A DNA stretch of 64,000 nt from Moraxella osloensis (GCF_009867135.1 NZ_CP047226.1:186001-250000); one strand, 5' to 3'. Counted from the first letter of the stretch, positions 18,785 to 27,493 are shown. Made by a program: numbers and translations. Notes: generated by a model not told the origin, from the letters alone.

Positions 18785-18967
18785 ATTATTTTTTTTATTA
18801 ATAGGCACTAAAAGTAAACGTTATTAATTCTATAACAAGCCTTTCGTTGTTTGCCACATTGGTGCTGACCTATCACAAGCAAGCTGTAAACGTGCAATTT
18901 ACGCTTGACTCACCTATCAATCTACTTATCGGCCAAACGCATTGTCTAAATAAAAAATATAGACAAC

Positions 18968-18995
18968 AAAAAGGCGAGTATCCAATGACTCGCCT
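18968..18995 (-). terminator. panD terminator
   Basis: AGGCGAGT (18972-18979) and ACTCGCCT (18988-18995) pair; on the minus strand the stem is followed by TTTTTG. The rest of 18785-19032 shows no gene. Confidence 0.85.
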
Positions 18996-19032
18996 AATTT
19001 AATTGCGCATTCGTGGTAATGATAAAGCTGTG

Positions 19033-19413
19033 TTAAGAAACTTGTACAGGAATCACGTTGGCAGTGTCTTTGACAATATTACCTTCATCAAGGTAAACCA
19101 AACGTGGATGGTGGTTGTCGGCTTCTTTCTCATCCATTTGCGCGTAGGCGGCGATAATTACCACATCGCCCAAATCCGCCATGTGAGCGGCTGCCCCGTT
19201 AAGCGAAATCATTTTTGAGCCCGCCTCTGCACGAATCGCATAGGTGCGAAAGCGTTTACCGTTGTTGACATTGTAAATGTCGATTGATTCGTTCTCACGG
19301 ATGCCCGCCAAGTCGAGTAACTCGCTATCAATGCCACATGAACCTTCGTAGTGAAGCTCACAATGGGTCACACGTGCGCGGTGAAGTTTGGCTTTTAATA
19401 AGGTTAATAACAT
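19033..19413 (-). CDS. panD: Aspartate 1-decarboxylase (proenzyme)
   Basis: A 126-residue pyruvoyl enzyme making beta-alanine from aspartate for pantothenate and coenzyme A synthesis. The self-cleavage site Gly24-Ser25 is present in HYEGSCGID, and Ser25 becomes the pyruvoyl group. Further family features: [24 protein letters not shown] and [14 protein letters not shown]. Length equals the E. coli enzyme. A good AAGGAACGATC-type site precedes ATG. It is monocistronic with its own terminator; panB and panC are not in this window. Confidence 0.97.
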   Translation of the reverse strand: MLLTLLKAKLHRARVTHCELHYEGSCGIDSELLDLAGIRENESIDIYNVNNGKRFRTYAIRAEAGSKMISLNGAAAHMADLGDVVIIAAYAQMDEKEADNHHPRLVYLDEGNIVKDTANVIPVQVS

Positions 19414-19627
19414 GATCGTTCCTTACCTTGTCAGGTCAACGCGATGCGCGTCATTGTGGTAAAAGTGAGCAGGCTAGTGATGAGGGGCTATTAACCAACT
19501 CGATAAAAGTTAAACATGATTGAAATATCAGGTGAGAAATTCATCCATCTTGCAATCAATATAGGGAAGGAAAATAAAAGTTCAAGGATAGACCCTAAGA
19601 TTTATCACTCTTATCTTTTGGTTAACG

Positions 19628-20215
19628 TTAGGCATGGGGTAGTTTAAAACTATTGATGGCTTGCTGCGCTTTGGCTAAGTCACCTGTCACCAAATCGGGC
19701 AGGGTACGCATGGCAGCATCTAGCATACTGTCAAATGCGATTTGCTCATCAGCGGTCGGTTTGCCAAGCACATAACCCGATACTTTGGACTTATGTCCTG
19801 GATGACCAATCCCCAAACGTAAACGGTGAAAATCTGCACCGATATGCGGCACGATATCACGCAGTCCATTATGACCGCCATGACCACCGCCTGTTTTTAA
19901 GCGCATACGACCCACATCAAGGTCAAGCTCATCATGAACAATCAGCAGTTCGTCATTGTGGATGCCATAAAAATTCACCATCGGCACCACCGCTTCCCCT
20001 GATTTATTCATAAAAGTATGCGGTAACAATAAGCGTATATCCATGCCATACACTACGCCACGTCCAACCAAACCATGAAATTTTTTATCCAACGTCATGG
20101 TGATGTTAAACGTCTCGCTTATACGCTCCACAAACCAAAAGCCAGCATTATGCCGTGTTTGGGCATACTGCTGACCTGGGTTGCCAAGTCCGACAATCAG
20201 TTTCAGTTTTGACAC
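19628..20215 (-). CDS. pth: Peptidyl-tRNA hydrolase
   Basis: A 195-residue enzyme that releases tRNA from prematurely dropped peptidyl-tRNA. Motifs: LIVGLGNPGQQYAQTRHNAGFW (with catalytic His), TFMNKSGEAV and VHDELDLDVGRMRLKTGGGHGGHNGLRDI. The start is GTG at 20215. It lies 37 bases downstream of rplY on the same strand, as in many gammaproteobacteria. Confidence 0.96.
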   Translation of the reverse strand: MSKLKLIVGLGNPGQQYAQTRHNAGFWFVERISETFNITMTLDKKFHGLVGRGVVYGMDIRLLLPHTFMNKSGEAVVPMVNFYGIHNDELLIVHDELDLDVGRMRLKTGGGHGGHNGLRDIVPHIGADFHRLRLGIGHPGHKSKVSGYVLGKPTADEQIAFDSMLDAAMRTLPDLVTGDLAKAQQAINSFKLPHA

Positions 20216-20252
20216 GCTGATTATTCCAACTTAAGCGGCAAATGATAAATGA

Positions 20253-20978
20253 TTATTCATCATCAGATTTTGGGGCATCATGGGTGTCATCTTGTGCTTG
20301 AAGCTTACGTGCTTCTTCGTCACCTTCAGGATCACGAGTACCTGCAGCTTCTTCATTTGCTTCTAGCTCGATTGGCTCTTCAACTTCCACCGTTGGCGCT
20401 TGCATAGTAGCCACAGTACGGTTAAACGGTTCAGTCACTTCAAGTTCACGAATGGCAACGCCTTCAGGTAACTGGATATCTAACAAGTGAATCGAATCAC
20501 CAACGTTCATGCCAGATACATCGACTGTCAAGTATTCTGGGATTTTTGAAGGAATGGCAGTGATTTCAAGTTCAGTGGCATTCGATACAAAGATACCGCC
20601 TGCTTTATGACCCGGTGCATCTTCAGCGCCTACATAGTGTACAGGAACAGTGATGTGCATCGCTTGACCACGGACGATACGTTGGAAGTCAGCGTGCATT
20701 GGGGTGTTTTTAGCTGGATGACGTTGTAATGCTTTAATCACCACTTCTTCCGTACCTTGACCTTCTACGTTGATAGTCAAAATGTGAGAGAAGAAACTTT
20801 CTGTTTCAAGTGATTTAATCAATTCATTGTAACGGATAGCAATAGAGGCTGGCTCTTTGTCCGCACCGTATACGATTGCTGGTACTAGGTTTTGTTTACG
20901 AAGGCGGCGGCTCGCACCTTTACCTTGTAACTCGTCGCCACGTACGACAGCGTTTAATTCAAAAGTTTGGTTACTCAT
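20253..20978 (-). CDS. rplY: 50S ribosomal protein L25/general stress protein Ctc
   Basis: A 241-residue long-form L25. Residues about 1-95 form the 5S rRNA-binding L25 domain (GKGASRRLRKQNLVPAIVYG). The CTC/TL5 C-terminal beta domain follows (VHYVGAEDAPGHKAGGIFV, IPSKIPEYLTVDVSGMNVGDSIHL). An acidic tail rich in Glu/Asp ends the protein. E. coli has only the 94-residue short form. An AAGGAAACTCCC site precedes ATG. It is co-directional with prs upstream and pth downstream. Confidence 0.95.
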   Translation of the reverse strand: MSNQTFELNAVVRGDELQGKGASRRLRKQNLVPAIVYGADKEPASIAIRYNELIKSLETESFFSHILTINVEGQGTEEVVIKALQRHPAKNTPMHADFQRIVRGQAMHITVPVHYVGAEDAPGHKAGGIFVSNATELEITAIPSKIPEYLTVDVSGMNVGDSIHLLDIQLPEGVAIRELEVTEPFNRTVATMQAPTVEVEEPIELEANEEAAGTRDPEGDEEARKLQAQDDTHDAPKSDDE

Positions 20979-21104
20979 GGGAGTTTCCTTGGGTTAGGCT
21001 AGTCATGGGTGCCTTGTCAGTATGACTTGGCTTTTTGCCTTTACTTACAAAACTTACAAAGCTTTAGTTAAAAAGATTGGCAAGTAACTAGCGAGTGAAA
21101 AAAA

Positions 21105-21129
21105 GCATAAATTTGCGACCAATTTATGC
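21105..21129 (-). terminator. prs terminator
   Basis: On the minus strand GCATAAATT and AATTTATGC pair around 7 bases and are followed by a run of T. It lies between prs and rplY, suggesting separate transcription or partial read-through. A second, A/T-rich hairpin (GCCATTTTT/AAAAATGGC) sits just upstream near 21135-21160. Confidence 0.7.
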
Positions 21130-21260
21130 GTTATACGCCATTTTTCAAAAAAATGGCAAAACTTTAACAATTATTTTGTAAATAGCAAGTTAACAATAGC
21201 AGCATGGACGGAACCAATAAGCCCGCATCTTACATGCTGGCTAACATTGCCTAAAATCAC

Positions 21261-22211
21261 CTACATAATGTCAAACATCGCACTCAATGATTCTTCATTG
21301 TTGATACGACGTAGCGCTTCAGCCAGCATAGGCGCAATGGTCACTTGGCGAATTTTGCCCGTGTTTTTTGCGCCATCTGACAGTGGGATAGTATCGGTTA
21401 CGACAAGTTCATCAAGCACTGACGCTGCAATTGTTTGGATTGCTTTACCTGACAATACGGGGTGAGTGATGTAACCCACCACCCGGCGCGCGCCATGTTC
21501 TTTTAATGCGGCGGCGGCTTTGCACAGGGTACCTGCGGTATCCACCATATCATCGATAATCACGCAATCACGGTCTTTAACATCACCGATGATATGCATG
21601 ACTTCTGATTCGTTGGCTTTAGCACGGCGTTTATCAATAATTGCCATATCGGCATCGCCCAACTGTTTTGCCATCGCACGGGCACGCACCACACCGCCCA
21701 CGTCAGGAGATACCACCATCAAATTATCGTACTTTTGCTCACGTAAATCTTTAAATAAAACCGGCGTACCGTAAATATTGTCTACAGGGATGTCAAAAAA
21801 ACCTTGAATCTGGTCTGAGTGCAAATCCACGGTAACGACACGGTCAATGCTCACGATATTGAGCATATCAGCGACCACTTTTGCTGAGATAGGCACACGC
21901 GCTGAGCGAGGACGACGGTCTTGACGCGCATAACCAAAATAGGGCATCACTGCTGTAATACGACCTGCACTGGCACGACGCAAGGCATCTGCCATTACCA
22001 TGATTTCCATCAAATTGTCATTGGTCGGTGAGCAAGTTGATTGTAGGATAAAGACGTCTTTACCACGTACATTCTCTTGGATTTCAACCGCGACTTCACC
22101 ATCCGAAAAACGCGTCACATCGGCACGTCCTAGCGGAATATGTAAGTGATTGGTGACATTTTTTGCCAATTCTGGATGGGCATTTCCGGTAAAAATCGCC
22201 AAATAAGGCAT
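21261..22211 (-). CDS. prs: Ribose-phosphate pyrophosphokinase
   Basis: A 316-residue enzyme making PRPP from ribose 5-phosphate and ATP for purine, pyrimidine, histidine and tryptophan synthesis. Motifs: [55 protein letters not shown] and the PRPP-binding loop [19 protein letters not shown]. Length matches E. coli (315). An AATAGGACTCGCAT site precedes ATG. Two tRNA-Gln genes and ispE lie upstream in the conserved ispE-tRNA-prs-rplY-pth order. Confidence 0.97.
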   Translation of the reverse strand: MPYLAIFTGNAHPELAKNVTNHLHIPLGRADVTRFSDGEVAVEIQENVRGKDVFILQSTCSPTNDNLMEIMVMADALRRASAGRITAVMPYFGYARQDRRPRSARVPISAKVVADMLNIVSIDRVVTVDLHSDQIQGFFDIPVDNIYGTPVLFKDLREQKYDNLMVVSPDVGGVVRARAMAKQLGDADMAIIDKRRAKANESEVMHIIGDVKDRDCVIIDDMVDTAGTLCKAAAALKEHGARRVVGYITHPVLSGKAIQTIAASVLDELVVTDTIPLSDGAKNTGKIRQVTIAPMLAEALRRINNEESLSAMFDIM

Positions 22212-22338
22212 ATGCGAGTCCTATTTTTCTAGACCAACGACGGTTTCATCAAACAAAAAAACTCATCAACTAACTTTTACAATTAGGATGAGAAAAACGT
22301 CATTACGTCAACTACTAAAAATGGGTTAGTAAAGAAAA

Positions 22339-22414
22339 TGGCAGGGGTAGCTGGACTCGAACCAACGAATGCCAGGATCAAAACCTGGTGCCTTACCAAC
22401 TTGGCGATACCCCT
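22339..22414 (-). tRNA. tRNA-Gln (anticodon UUG), copy 1
   Basis: 76 nt on the minus strand. Acceptor stem AGGGGTA pairs with TACCCCT, the discriminator is G and CCA is encoded. The anticodon arm CCAGG-TTTTGAT-CCTGG gives anticodon TTG. T-loop is TTCGAGT. It differs from the second copy by one base in the variable loop (T here, C there). Confidence 0.97.
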
Positions 22415-22537
22415 GTGACGGTGCGAACTATACCGATTTTAGGCGATTTTGTCAATGTAAAATGTCTTGAACAGCGCAGATTTTATGACAAAATTTTTAC
22501 TATGTGATGCACAAGAAAATCTGCACATCTTTGAATA

Positions 22538-22613
22538 TGGCAGGGGTAGCTGGACTCGAACCAACGGATGCCAGGATCAAAACCTGGTGCCTTACCAACT
22601 TGGCGATACCCCT
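22538..22613 (-). tRNA. tRNA-Gln (anticodon UUG), copy 2
   Basis: 76 nt on the minus strand, near-identical to the copy at 22339-22414, with the same stems, TTG anticodon and encoded CCA. The two lie in tandem between ispE and prs, a common gammaproteobacterial arrangement. Spacing between copies is 123 bases. Confidence 0.97.
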
Positions 22614-22712
22614 ATATTGGAAGCGATATTTTAACCAAAAAACATAAAATTGCAAGCTTTTTTTGGACATAAACACCAAAATTTTTGCAATCGTTGATTT
22701 TCCAAAAATTTA

Positions 22713-23618
22713 TTACAGCGTATGCACCCAATACGCCTGAAAAGGTGAGGATTGTAGCCAGTCTTTGATGCTATTTTTATCAAAATCGCTGGGTACTGGC
22801 AAAAACACACAACTGCCTGAGCCCGTCATGCGCGGTGTGGTGTGGGTGTTGGCGGCAAGCGTCATTAAAACATTCATCGCGGCGTTGACGTCTGCAGATA
22901 AGGCACATACTACAGGTTCAAAAACATTGGTAAAGCCATCGGTTAACTCATTGGTAAAGGCATGGCAATGGCTTTTTAAATAGTCATGAGAAAGGCTTGC
23001 GCAATCCCGTTTTAACAGCGGATGGACGAAAAGTTCAGCCGTGCTGATATGGGCATCGGGTTTTAGCAATAAAAATTGCTGCGCAGGCAAGTCAATCGGC
23101 GTTAAAATCTCACCAATGCCTTCAGCAATGGCATCTTTGCCAAAAATAAATATCGGTACATCCGCGCCCAGTTTTGCGCCAATGAGGCGTAGCTGCTCAT
23201 TTCTCAATCCCAGTCGCCATAAGGTATTGAGCGTCATCAGGGCTGTCGCACAATTAGACGAACCCCCGCCCAAGCCTGCCCCCATCGGAATGTGTTTATC
23301 GAGGTGAATATCAACAATCGGTAATTGGGCGATTTGCGAGTCACTCAAAATTTGATGATTTTTGGCAAAGGCTAATAAGGCAATGGCCGCTTTAATAATC
23401 AGATTGTCGGCAGGGGTGTCGGTGACGTGCTCGGCATTGGACAGGGTGACGGGTAAATTATCGCCAATGGTTTTATCTGTATGGCTAAAAGTGAGCGTAT
23501 CGTACAAATCTATCAGCCGAAATACGGTTTGTAGATTGTGATAGCCGTCGGGGCGTTTACCGGTAATATGTAAAAATAAATTGATTTTGGCAGGGGATTG
23601 TTGGGTAAGGGTCGGCAT
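22713..23618 (-). CDS. ispE: 4-diphosphocytidyl-2-C-methyl-D-erythritol kinase
   Basis: A 301-residue GHMP kinase of the MEP isoprenoid pathway. Motifs: SPAKINLFLHITGKRPDGYHNLQTVF (substrate site, catalytic region), IPMGAGLGGGSSNCATAL (ATP-binding glycine loop) and RMTGSGSCVFLP near the end. Slightly longer than E. coli IspE (283). In relatives lolB commonly precedes ispE; here the next DNA upstream is the restriction-modification island, and no lolB is present. Confidence 0.96.
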   Translation of the reverse strand: MPTLTQQSPAKINLFLHITGKRPDGYHNLQTVFRLIDLYDTLTFSHTDKTIGDNLPVTLSNAEHVTDTPADNLIIKAAIALLAFAKNHQILSDSQIAQLPIVDIHLDKHIPMGAGLGGGSSNCATALMTLNTLWRLGLRNEQLRLIGAKLGADVPIFIFGKDAIAEGIGEILTPIDLPAQQFLLLKPDAHISTAELFVHPLLKRDCASLSHDYLKSHCHAFTNELTDGFTNVFEPVVCALSADVNAAMNVLMTLAANTHTTPRMTGSGSCVFLPVPSDFDKNSIKDWLQSSPFQAYWVHTL

Positions 23619-23747
23619 ATTTTTATAATGATTGACAGGTTTGCTTAAAATTCTAACACATCAATTTGCATTGAAGTTCATTGAAAGGATAAAAATCGGC
23701 TGTGCTATAATGCCTTTCCTTTTTGATTCGATGTTCAAATTTAAAAA

Positions 23748-24638
23748 ATGTCTCAACTTAAACCTTTTCTAAAATGGGCTGGCGGTAAATCACAACTCAT
23801 CAGTGATATACAAGCACGTTTGCCAAATTATACAGCCAATCAAGATTTCTGTATGATTGAGCCATTTTTGGGCGGGGGTGCGGTCAGTTTTTGGGCATTA
23901 TCTAACTTAAAATATTTAAAAAAACTTATTATCAATGACTTTAATGAAGATCTAATAAATGTCTATCAGGTTATCAAGGCAGACGTTCAACAGTTAATGA
24001 TTGAGTTAGATAACTTGCAAAAGGATTATGATAAGTTATTAGATAAAGATGCAAAAACGCCTTATTTTTATGCTAAACGTGCAAGTTTTAATCAAAGAAA
24101 TCTTGACCCAGTGAAGCAAGCCAGTTTATTTATATTTTTGAATAAAGCCAGTTTTAATGGACTATATCGAGTTAATAAAAAAAATCAGTTTAATGTGCCA
24201 ATAGGCAGTTATAAAAGACCCGTTTTTTTGGATAAAGCATTATTACTTGCAGTCTCTGACGCGTTGCAAAAAGTCGTGATTTTACAGGGTGACTACGAGC
24301 AAACGATTAAAGCGCTACCAAACAACTTACCTTGCTGGTTTTATCTTGACCCACCTTATCGCCCGATTAGCGAAACAGCAAGTTTTACTGCGTATTCTCA
24401 TCAAGTTTTTGATGACAGTGAGCAACGTCGGCTGCATGAGTTTTGCCAAAAAATTGATAAGTTGGGACATCAGTTTTTATTAAGTAATTCCGACCCAACG
24501 ACGCACAGCGAGTATGATGATTTCTTCGACATACTCTATCAAGATTTTAATATCGAGCGAGTAACGGCTAATCGTGCTATTGGGGCAAAATCAACCAGTC
24601 GTCAAGCCGTCAATGAATTATTAATACGGAATTATTAA
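23748..24638 (+). CDS. DNA adenine methylase, Dam/DpnM type
   Basis: A 296-residue class-alpha N6-adenine methyltransferase. The AdoMet-binding motif is [11 protein letters not shown] plus [11 protein letters not shown] (residues 7-48), and the catalytic DPPY is at 201-204 in FYLDPPYRP. Overall similarity is to Dam and DpnM, which methylate GATC. It converges with the MutH-like nuclease gene: the two stops are only a few bases apart. With the second methylase on the far side of the island it probably protects host DNA from that nuclease. GATC specificity is inferred from family, not shown. Confidence 0.9.
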   Translation: MSQLKPFLKWAGGKSQLISDIQARLPNYTANQDFCMIEPFLGGGAVSFWALSNLKYLKKLIINDFNEDLINVYQVIKADVQQLMIELDNLQKDYDKLLDKDAKTPYFYAKRASFNQRNLDPVKQASLFIFLNKASFNGLYRVNKKNQFNVPIGSYKRPVFLDKALLLAVSDALQKVVILQGDYEQTIKALPNNLPCWFYLDPPYRPISETASFTAYSHQVFDDSEQRRLHEFCQKIDKLGHQFLLSNSDPTTHSEYDDFFDILYQDFNIERVTANRAIGAKSTSRQAVNELLIRNY

Positions 24639-24641
24639 TCT

Positions 24642-25319
24642 CTAAACAATTTTATCGGCTTTGATAGTACCGTTTTGAATATCTAGCATAAATTCCTTTT
24701 TAAAATAAAACGCATGGTTTTTATTGGATACATGGCGATCAAGCGTGGTGCAAAATATAGGATTATATTGCCCGTTCGCTCTCTTTGCGTCTTTACTGCG
24801 AATTTGGATATATTTGCCGTTTGAAGTATGAATAAATTTGTCGGATGAATTTTCCAAATCATGCAAGATTTTTGCTTTTATCGTTTCAAAATCATCATGA
24901 AATTGTTGAAACAAATCATGGTTTTCTTTGCAATTAATGTGATACGCAGGTAAAAAATACCAATCATTAGGCTCTTTACTGTTTTTACAAACAGGCAGAT
25001 AAAGCAAATTACTTATTTTGGCTAGTAAGCGATTTTCTACAGTATCATTAAAAAATAAACTATCAAAATCTTTAGAAATTTGGGTAATAAACATGGTTTC
25101 TCTAGGTTTGCCGTTGCTATCTGCTTTATTGGTTTTTAACTCACCATCTTTAAAATCGGTCAAATCGCTATTGTTTGGCATGTCTAAAAGCTGTTGTAAG
25201 AATTGCCCCGTATTACCTTTATTAATTGTAAAACTGGTTAAATCTTCTTGAAGTTTAAGCTGTGAAAATGGCTTGTGATAAAGGGCTGGCAATTTATCAA
25301 ATACATCTGTTAGTTTCAT
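24642..25319 (-). CDS. MutH/Sau3AI-family endonuclease, probable type II restriction enzyme
   Basis: A 225-residue protein, close to MutH in length (229). Recognisable landmarks: NKGNTGQFLQQLLD (33-46) aligning with MutH DKGWIGVLLEIWLG; DFKDGELKT (55-63) giving D55, E60 and K62, matching the D-ExK catalytic triad; GKPRETMFITQI (70-81) matching GRPLETTFV; and NGKYIQIRSKDAKR and AFYFKKEFMLDI near the end, matching GEYLQIRPKAA and GFYLKKNFT. The first catalytic Glu of MutH is Gln42 here. MutH nicks, whereas Sau3AI cleaves GATC. In an island with two methylases and a controller gene, a restriction role is more likely than mismatch repair. Confidence 0.85.
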   Translation of the reverse strand: MKLTDVFDKLPALYHKPFSQLKLQEDLTSFTINKGNTGQFLQQLLDMPNNSDLTDFKDGELKTNKADSNGKPRETMFITQISKDFDSLFFNDTVENRLLAKISNLLYLPVCKNSKEPNDWYFLPAYHINCKENHDLFQQFHDDFETIKAKILHDLENSSDKFIHTSNGKYIQIRSKDAKRANGQYNPIFCTTLDRHVSNKNHAFYFKKEFMLDIQNGTIKADKIV

Positions 25320-25339
25320 AAATCATTCTTCAAAATTAG

Positions 25340-25876
25340 TTAAATTAAATCACTGTTTTTTAAGGCTTGATATAACATATGCCTACCACTCCAATTCCAA
25401 TAGGTCACATCTTGCTCAATAAATAACCATTTAATTGTTAAAGCAAGCTCTTCAGCACTCAAAATATGACTAAATAAATTAAGATTTCTGAGTTTCGTTG
25501 GTTCGTATGATTTACATTGATGAATTTCATTAATGATTGTTGATAACTCTAAATATTCAATTGGGTATTGCTGTTTGAGATAAATCAATTCGTTAATAAT
25601 TTCTTGATGACTTGGTTGGTCTTTAGTTCCATATTTTTCACGAAATTTTTTACCAACCACATGAACGGTAAAATCCATCCCTTTGTTTAGAAAAGCAGGT
25701 CTTTTTAAAACGATATTTGAATTAGTTAGTCTTTCAACCGTATAAATATATTTTGTGCTTAAATCACCCTTTCCATTACCAGCTTCTTCATCTAGAAATT
25801 GATTAATCACAAATTTTCTTATCCCCCTACGATCTAAGTCAGCAGGAAGTACAAGCTCTCTATCAAAGGATGCCAT
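25340..25876 (-). CDS. Unknown protein in restriction-modification operon
   Basis: A 178-residue soluble protein whose ATG overlaps the stop of the controller gene (TAATG), indicating translational coupling, and which ends 20 bases before the MutH-like gene. It contains LPADLDRRGIRKFVINQFLDEEAG near the N-terminus, a basic middle (VVGKKFREKYGTKDQPSHQEI) and a C-terminal helical part with WLFIEQDVTYWNWSGRHMLY. I do not recognise the family and see no nuclease motif. Its fixed place between regulator and nuclease suggests a specificity, assembly or DNA-binding partner of the endonuclease. Confidence 0.75.
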   Translation of the reverse strand: MASFDRELVLPADLDRRGIRKFVINQFLDEEAGNGKGDLSTKYIYTVERLTNSNIVLKRPAFLNKGMDFTVHVVGKKFREKYGTKDQPSHQEIINELIYLKQQYPIEYLELSTIINEIHQCKSYEPTKLRNLNLFSHILSAEELALTIKWLFIEQDVTYWNWSGRHMLYQALKNSDLI

Positions 25877-26100
25877 TAATTTAATTCCTTAAATTCAAAC
25901 AATTCACTTAATGACAAATCAAACGCGTTAGCAAAAATCTCAATATTGACTAATGCAGGATTTCGCTCGCCACGTTCGACCATGCCAATATAGTTGCGAT
26001 GAAATCCTGTCAGTTCTGCTAACTGCTCTTGACTGAGATTTTTAGCTTTGCGCAGTTGGCGAATTTTTTTTCCAAAATTGATTAAAATGTCATTTTCCAT
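25876..26100 (-). CDS. XRE-family restriction-modification controller (C) protein
   Basis: A 74-residue protein consisting almost entirely of one helix-turn-helix domain (GKKIRQLRKAKNLSQEQLAEL, then HRNYIGMVERGERNPALVNIEIFANAFDLSLSELF). Size and sequence match C proteins, which delay nuclease expression until methylation is complete by binding palindromes upstream of their own gene. It heads the operon C - unknown178 - nuclease and is divergent from the second methylase operon, 66 bases away. Confidence 0.88.
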   Translation of the reverse strand: MENDILINFGKKIRQLRKAKNLSQEQLAELTGFHRNYIGMVERGERNPALVNIEIFANAFDLSLSELFEFKELN

Positions 26101-26139
26101 TGCGTTATTCTCACTGATTGATTAAAATTAACTACACAC

Positions 26140-26152
26140 AATAAGTGTTATT
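26140..26152. promoter_or_regulatory. Candidate C-protein operator in the divergent promoter region
   Basis: AATAA-GTG-TTATT is a perfect palindrome with a 3-base centre, lying between the divergent C gene and the 71-residue gene. It is a candidate operator only by position and symmetry. Confidence 0.35.
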
Positions 26153-26166
26153 TTGGAATTATTGAC

Positions 26167-26382
26167 ATGCATGTTGCTTACAAGTTCAATGATGATTGTG
26201 AATGGCTAGCGGATGAAGGCATCAAAGGCAAAATTGTTAATACCTTGCGAATGCTTAGCTTGGATAGTCGGTTAGAAAACCAGACGGTTTTCATTCCTGA
26301 TGGTTGTGAAAATATGGGATTTTTAGAAGGGAGTTATGATATCGCGTCAATGTTGCACTTTATTGCGGATATGATGGAATGA
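26167..26382 (+). CDS. Small acidic protein coupled to the DpnA-type methylase
   Basis: A 71-residue protein beginning MHVAYKFNDDCEWLADEGIK and ending HFIADMME. Its stop overlaps the methylase start (ATGA), so the two are translated together. I do not recognise a family; it is acidic and has three Cys/Met-rich patches but no DNA-binding motif. It is the first gene of the rightward operon facing the C gene. It could modulate the methylase or be a translation-coupling leader peptide. Confidence 0.65.
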   Translation: MHVAYKFNDDCEWLADEGIKGKIVNTLRMLSLDSRLENQTVFIPDGCENMGFLEGSYDIASMLHFIADMME

Positions 26383-27188
26383 TTTTTTATCAATCAGAAC
26401 TACAAGATTTCACGCTGCTGCAAGGTGATTGCTTACACATTTTGCCGACAATCGATGATAAATCTATCAATATGATTTTTGCTGATCCGCCTTATTTTTT
26501 ATCCAATGGCGGATTAACGGTTAAAAATGGTATAGTGCAATCGGTCAATAAGGGTGAGTGGGATAAATTTAGTGATGATAATGAAATCTATATTTTTACT
26601 TATGATTGGCTAAGCCAAGCAAAGCGAATGTTGGCAGATAATGGCACGATTTGGATGAGTGGAACCCACCACAATATTTTTACGCTAGGGCGAGTATTAT
26701 CACAACTCAATTTTAAAGTCTTAAACATGATAACTTGGGAAAAACCCAATCCACCGCCAAATTTTTCTTGTCGCTATTTCACCTATTCAACTGAATGGAT
26801 AATCTGGGCAAGAAAAAACCCAAAAATTCCGCATTACTTTGATTATGAATTAATGAAGTCGCTCAATGGTGACAAACAAATGAAAGACGTTTGGCGACTG
26901 CCTGCGGTATCAAGCTGGGAAAAGCAATTTGGCAAACATCCTACGCAAAAACCGTTAGGATTGTTGTCAAGGATTGTTTTGGCGTCTACCAAAGCCAATG
27001 ATCTCGTGCTTGACCCATTTACAGGCTCATCGACAACAGGTATTGCTGCCAATTTATTTGGTAGAAAATTTATCGGAGTTGACCAAGATAGTAATTTTTT
27101 AACCTTAAGCAAAAATCGCTATCTTGGGTTAGATGAAAATTCACGCCAATATTTTAAAGAGAGAGTAAAACAACAGATTAGCTTGTAG
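26379..27188 (+). CDS. DNA N6-adenine methyltransferase, DpnA type (class beta)
   Basis: A 269-residue class-beta methyltransferase, nearly the same size as DpnA. The catalytic motif DPPY is at 36-39 (MIFADPPYFLSNGG). The C-terminal AdoMet region holds HPTQKP (186-191) and DPFTGSSTTGIAAN (211-224), followed by GRKFIGVD. DpnA-type enzymes methylate GATC including single-stranded DNA, protecting incoming transformed plasmids in the DpnII system. Pairing a Dam-type and a DpnA-type enzyme is the DpnII/MboI layout, but here the nuclease is MutH-like. The 3' end overlaps a truncated MFS gene on the other strand. Confidence 0.9.
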   Translation: MIFYQSELQDFTLLQGDCLHILPTIDDKSINMIFADPPYFLSNGGLTVKNGIVQSVNKGEWDKFSDDNEIYIFTYDWLSQAKRMLADNGTIWMSGTHHNIFTLGRVLSQLNFKVLNMITWEKPNPPPNFSCRYFTYSTEWIIWARKNPKIPHYFDYELMKSLNGDKQMKDVWRLPAVSSWEKQFGKHPTQKPLGLLSRIVLASTKANDLVLDPFTGSSTTGIAANLFGRKFIGVDQDSNFLTLSKNRYLGLDENSRQYFKERVKQQISL

Positions 27189-27393
27189 CTTTCATTATTT
27201 TTGGCTCTTGAATCGGTAGATTGAGGACAGCAGCCAAGGCAGCCAGTGCCATATCGGCATACCACATATATTGATAATTACCAAATTTATCAACCACAAT
27301 TCCCCCCAAATAAGCGCCCAAAAACCCACCAACTTGGTGACTAAACAACACCAATCCAAACCGCGCTAGTATCTGACGCATAAGACTGTACAA
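27178..27393 (-). pseudogene. MFS transporter, C-terminal fragment
   Basis: About 65 codons match the last two membrane helices of a major facilitator transporter: FGLVLFSHQVGGFLGAYLGGIVVD, then YMWYADMALAALAAVLNLPIQEP. The remaining ten or so helices are absent; the upstream sequence runs into AT-rich DNA and the sel1 terminator. I infer that the front of the gene was lost when the restriction island entered or when its flank was deleted. Confidence 0.8.
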
Positions 27394-27473
27394 AAAAAAT
27401 CCATGAATGCGCGATTTTATACAATCAATGTGCGCCGAGCAATCTTGATTAATTTAACCCATAAAAACAAAAA

Positions 27474-27493
27474 ACCCTAGTAAATACTAGGGT
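27474..27493 (-). terminator. Terminator of the Sel1-repeat gene
   Basis: ACCCTAGTA and TACTAGGGT pair almost completely; on the minus strand the stem is followed by TTTTTTG. Confidence 0.8.

Noticed and set aside
22339-22613. tRNA-Gln pair as phage or island attachment site
   Set aside because: No integrase and no partial tRNA copy at the far side of the restriction island; the pair looks like ordinary gene duplication.
24642-25319. Genuine mismatch-repair mutH
   Set aside because: Located with C protein and two methylases in an AT-rich island; no mutS or mutL nearby. A restriction role is the better reading, though not proven.
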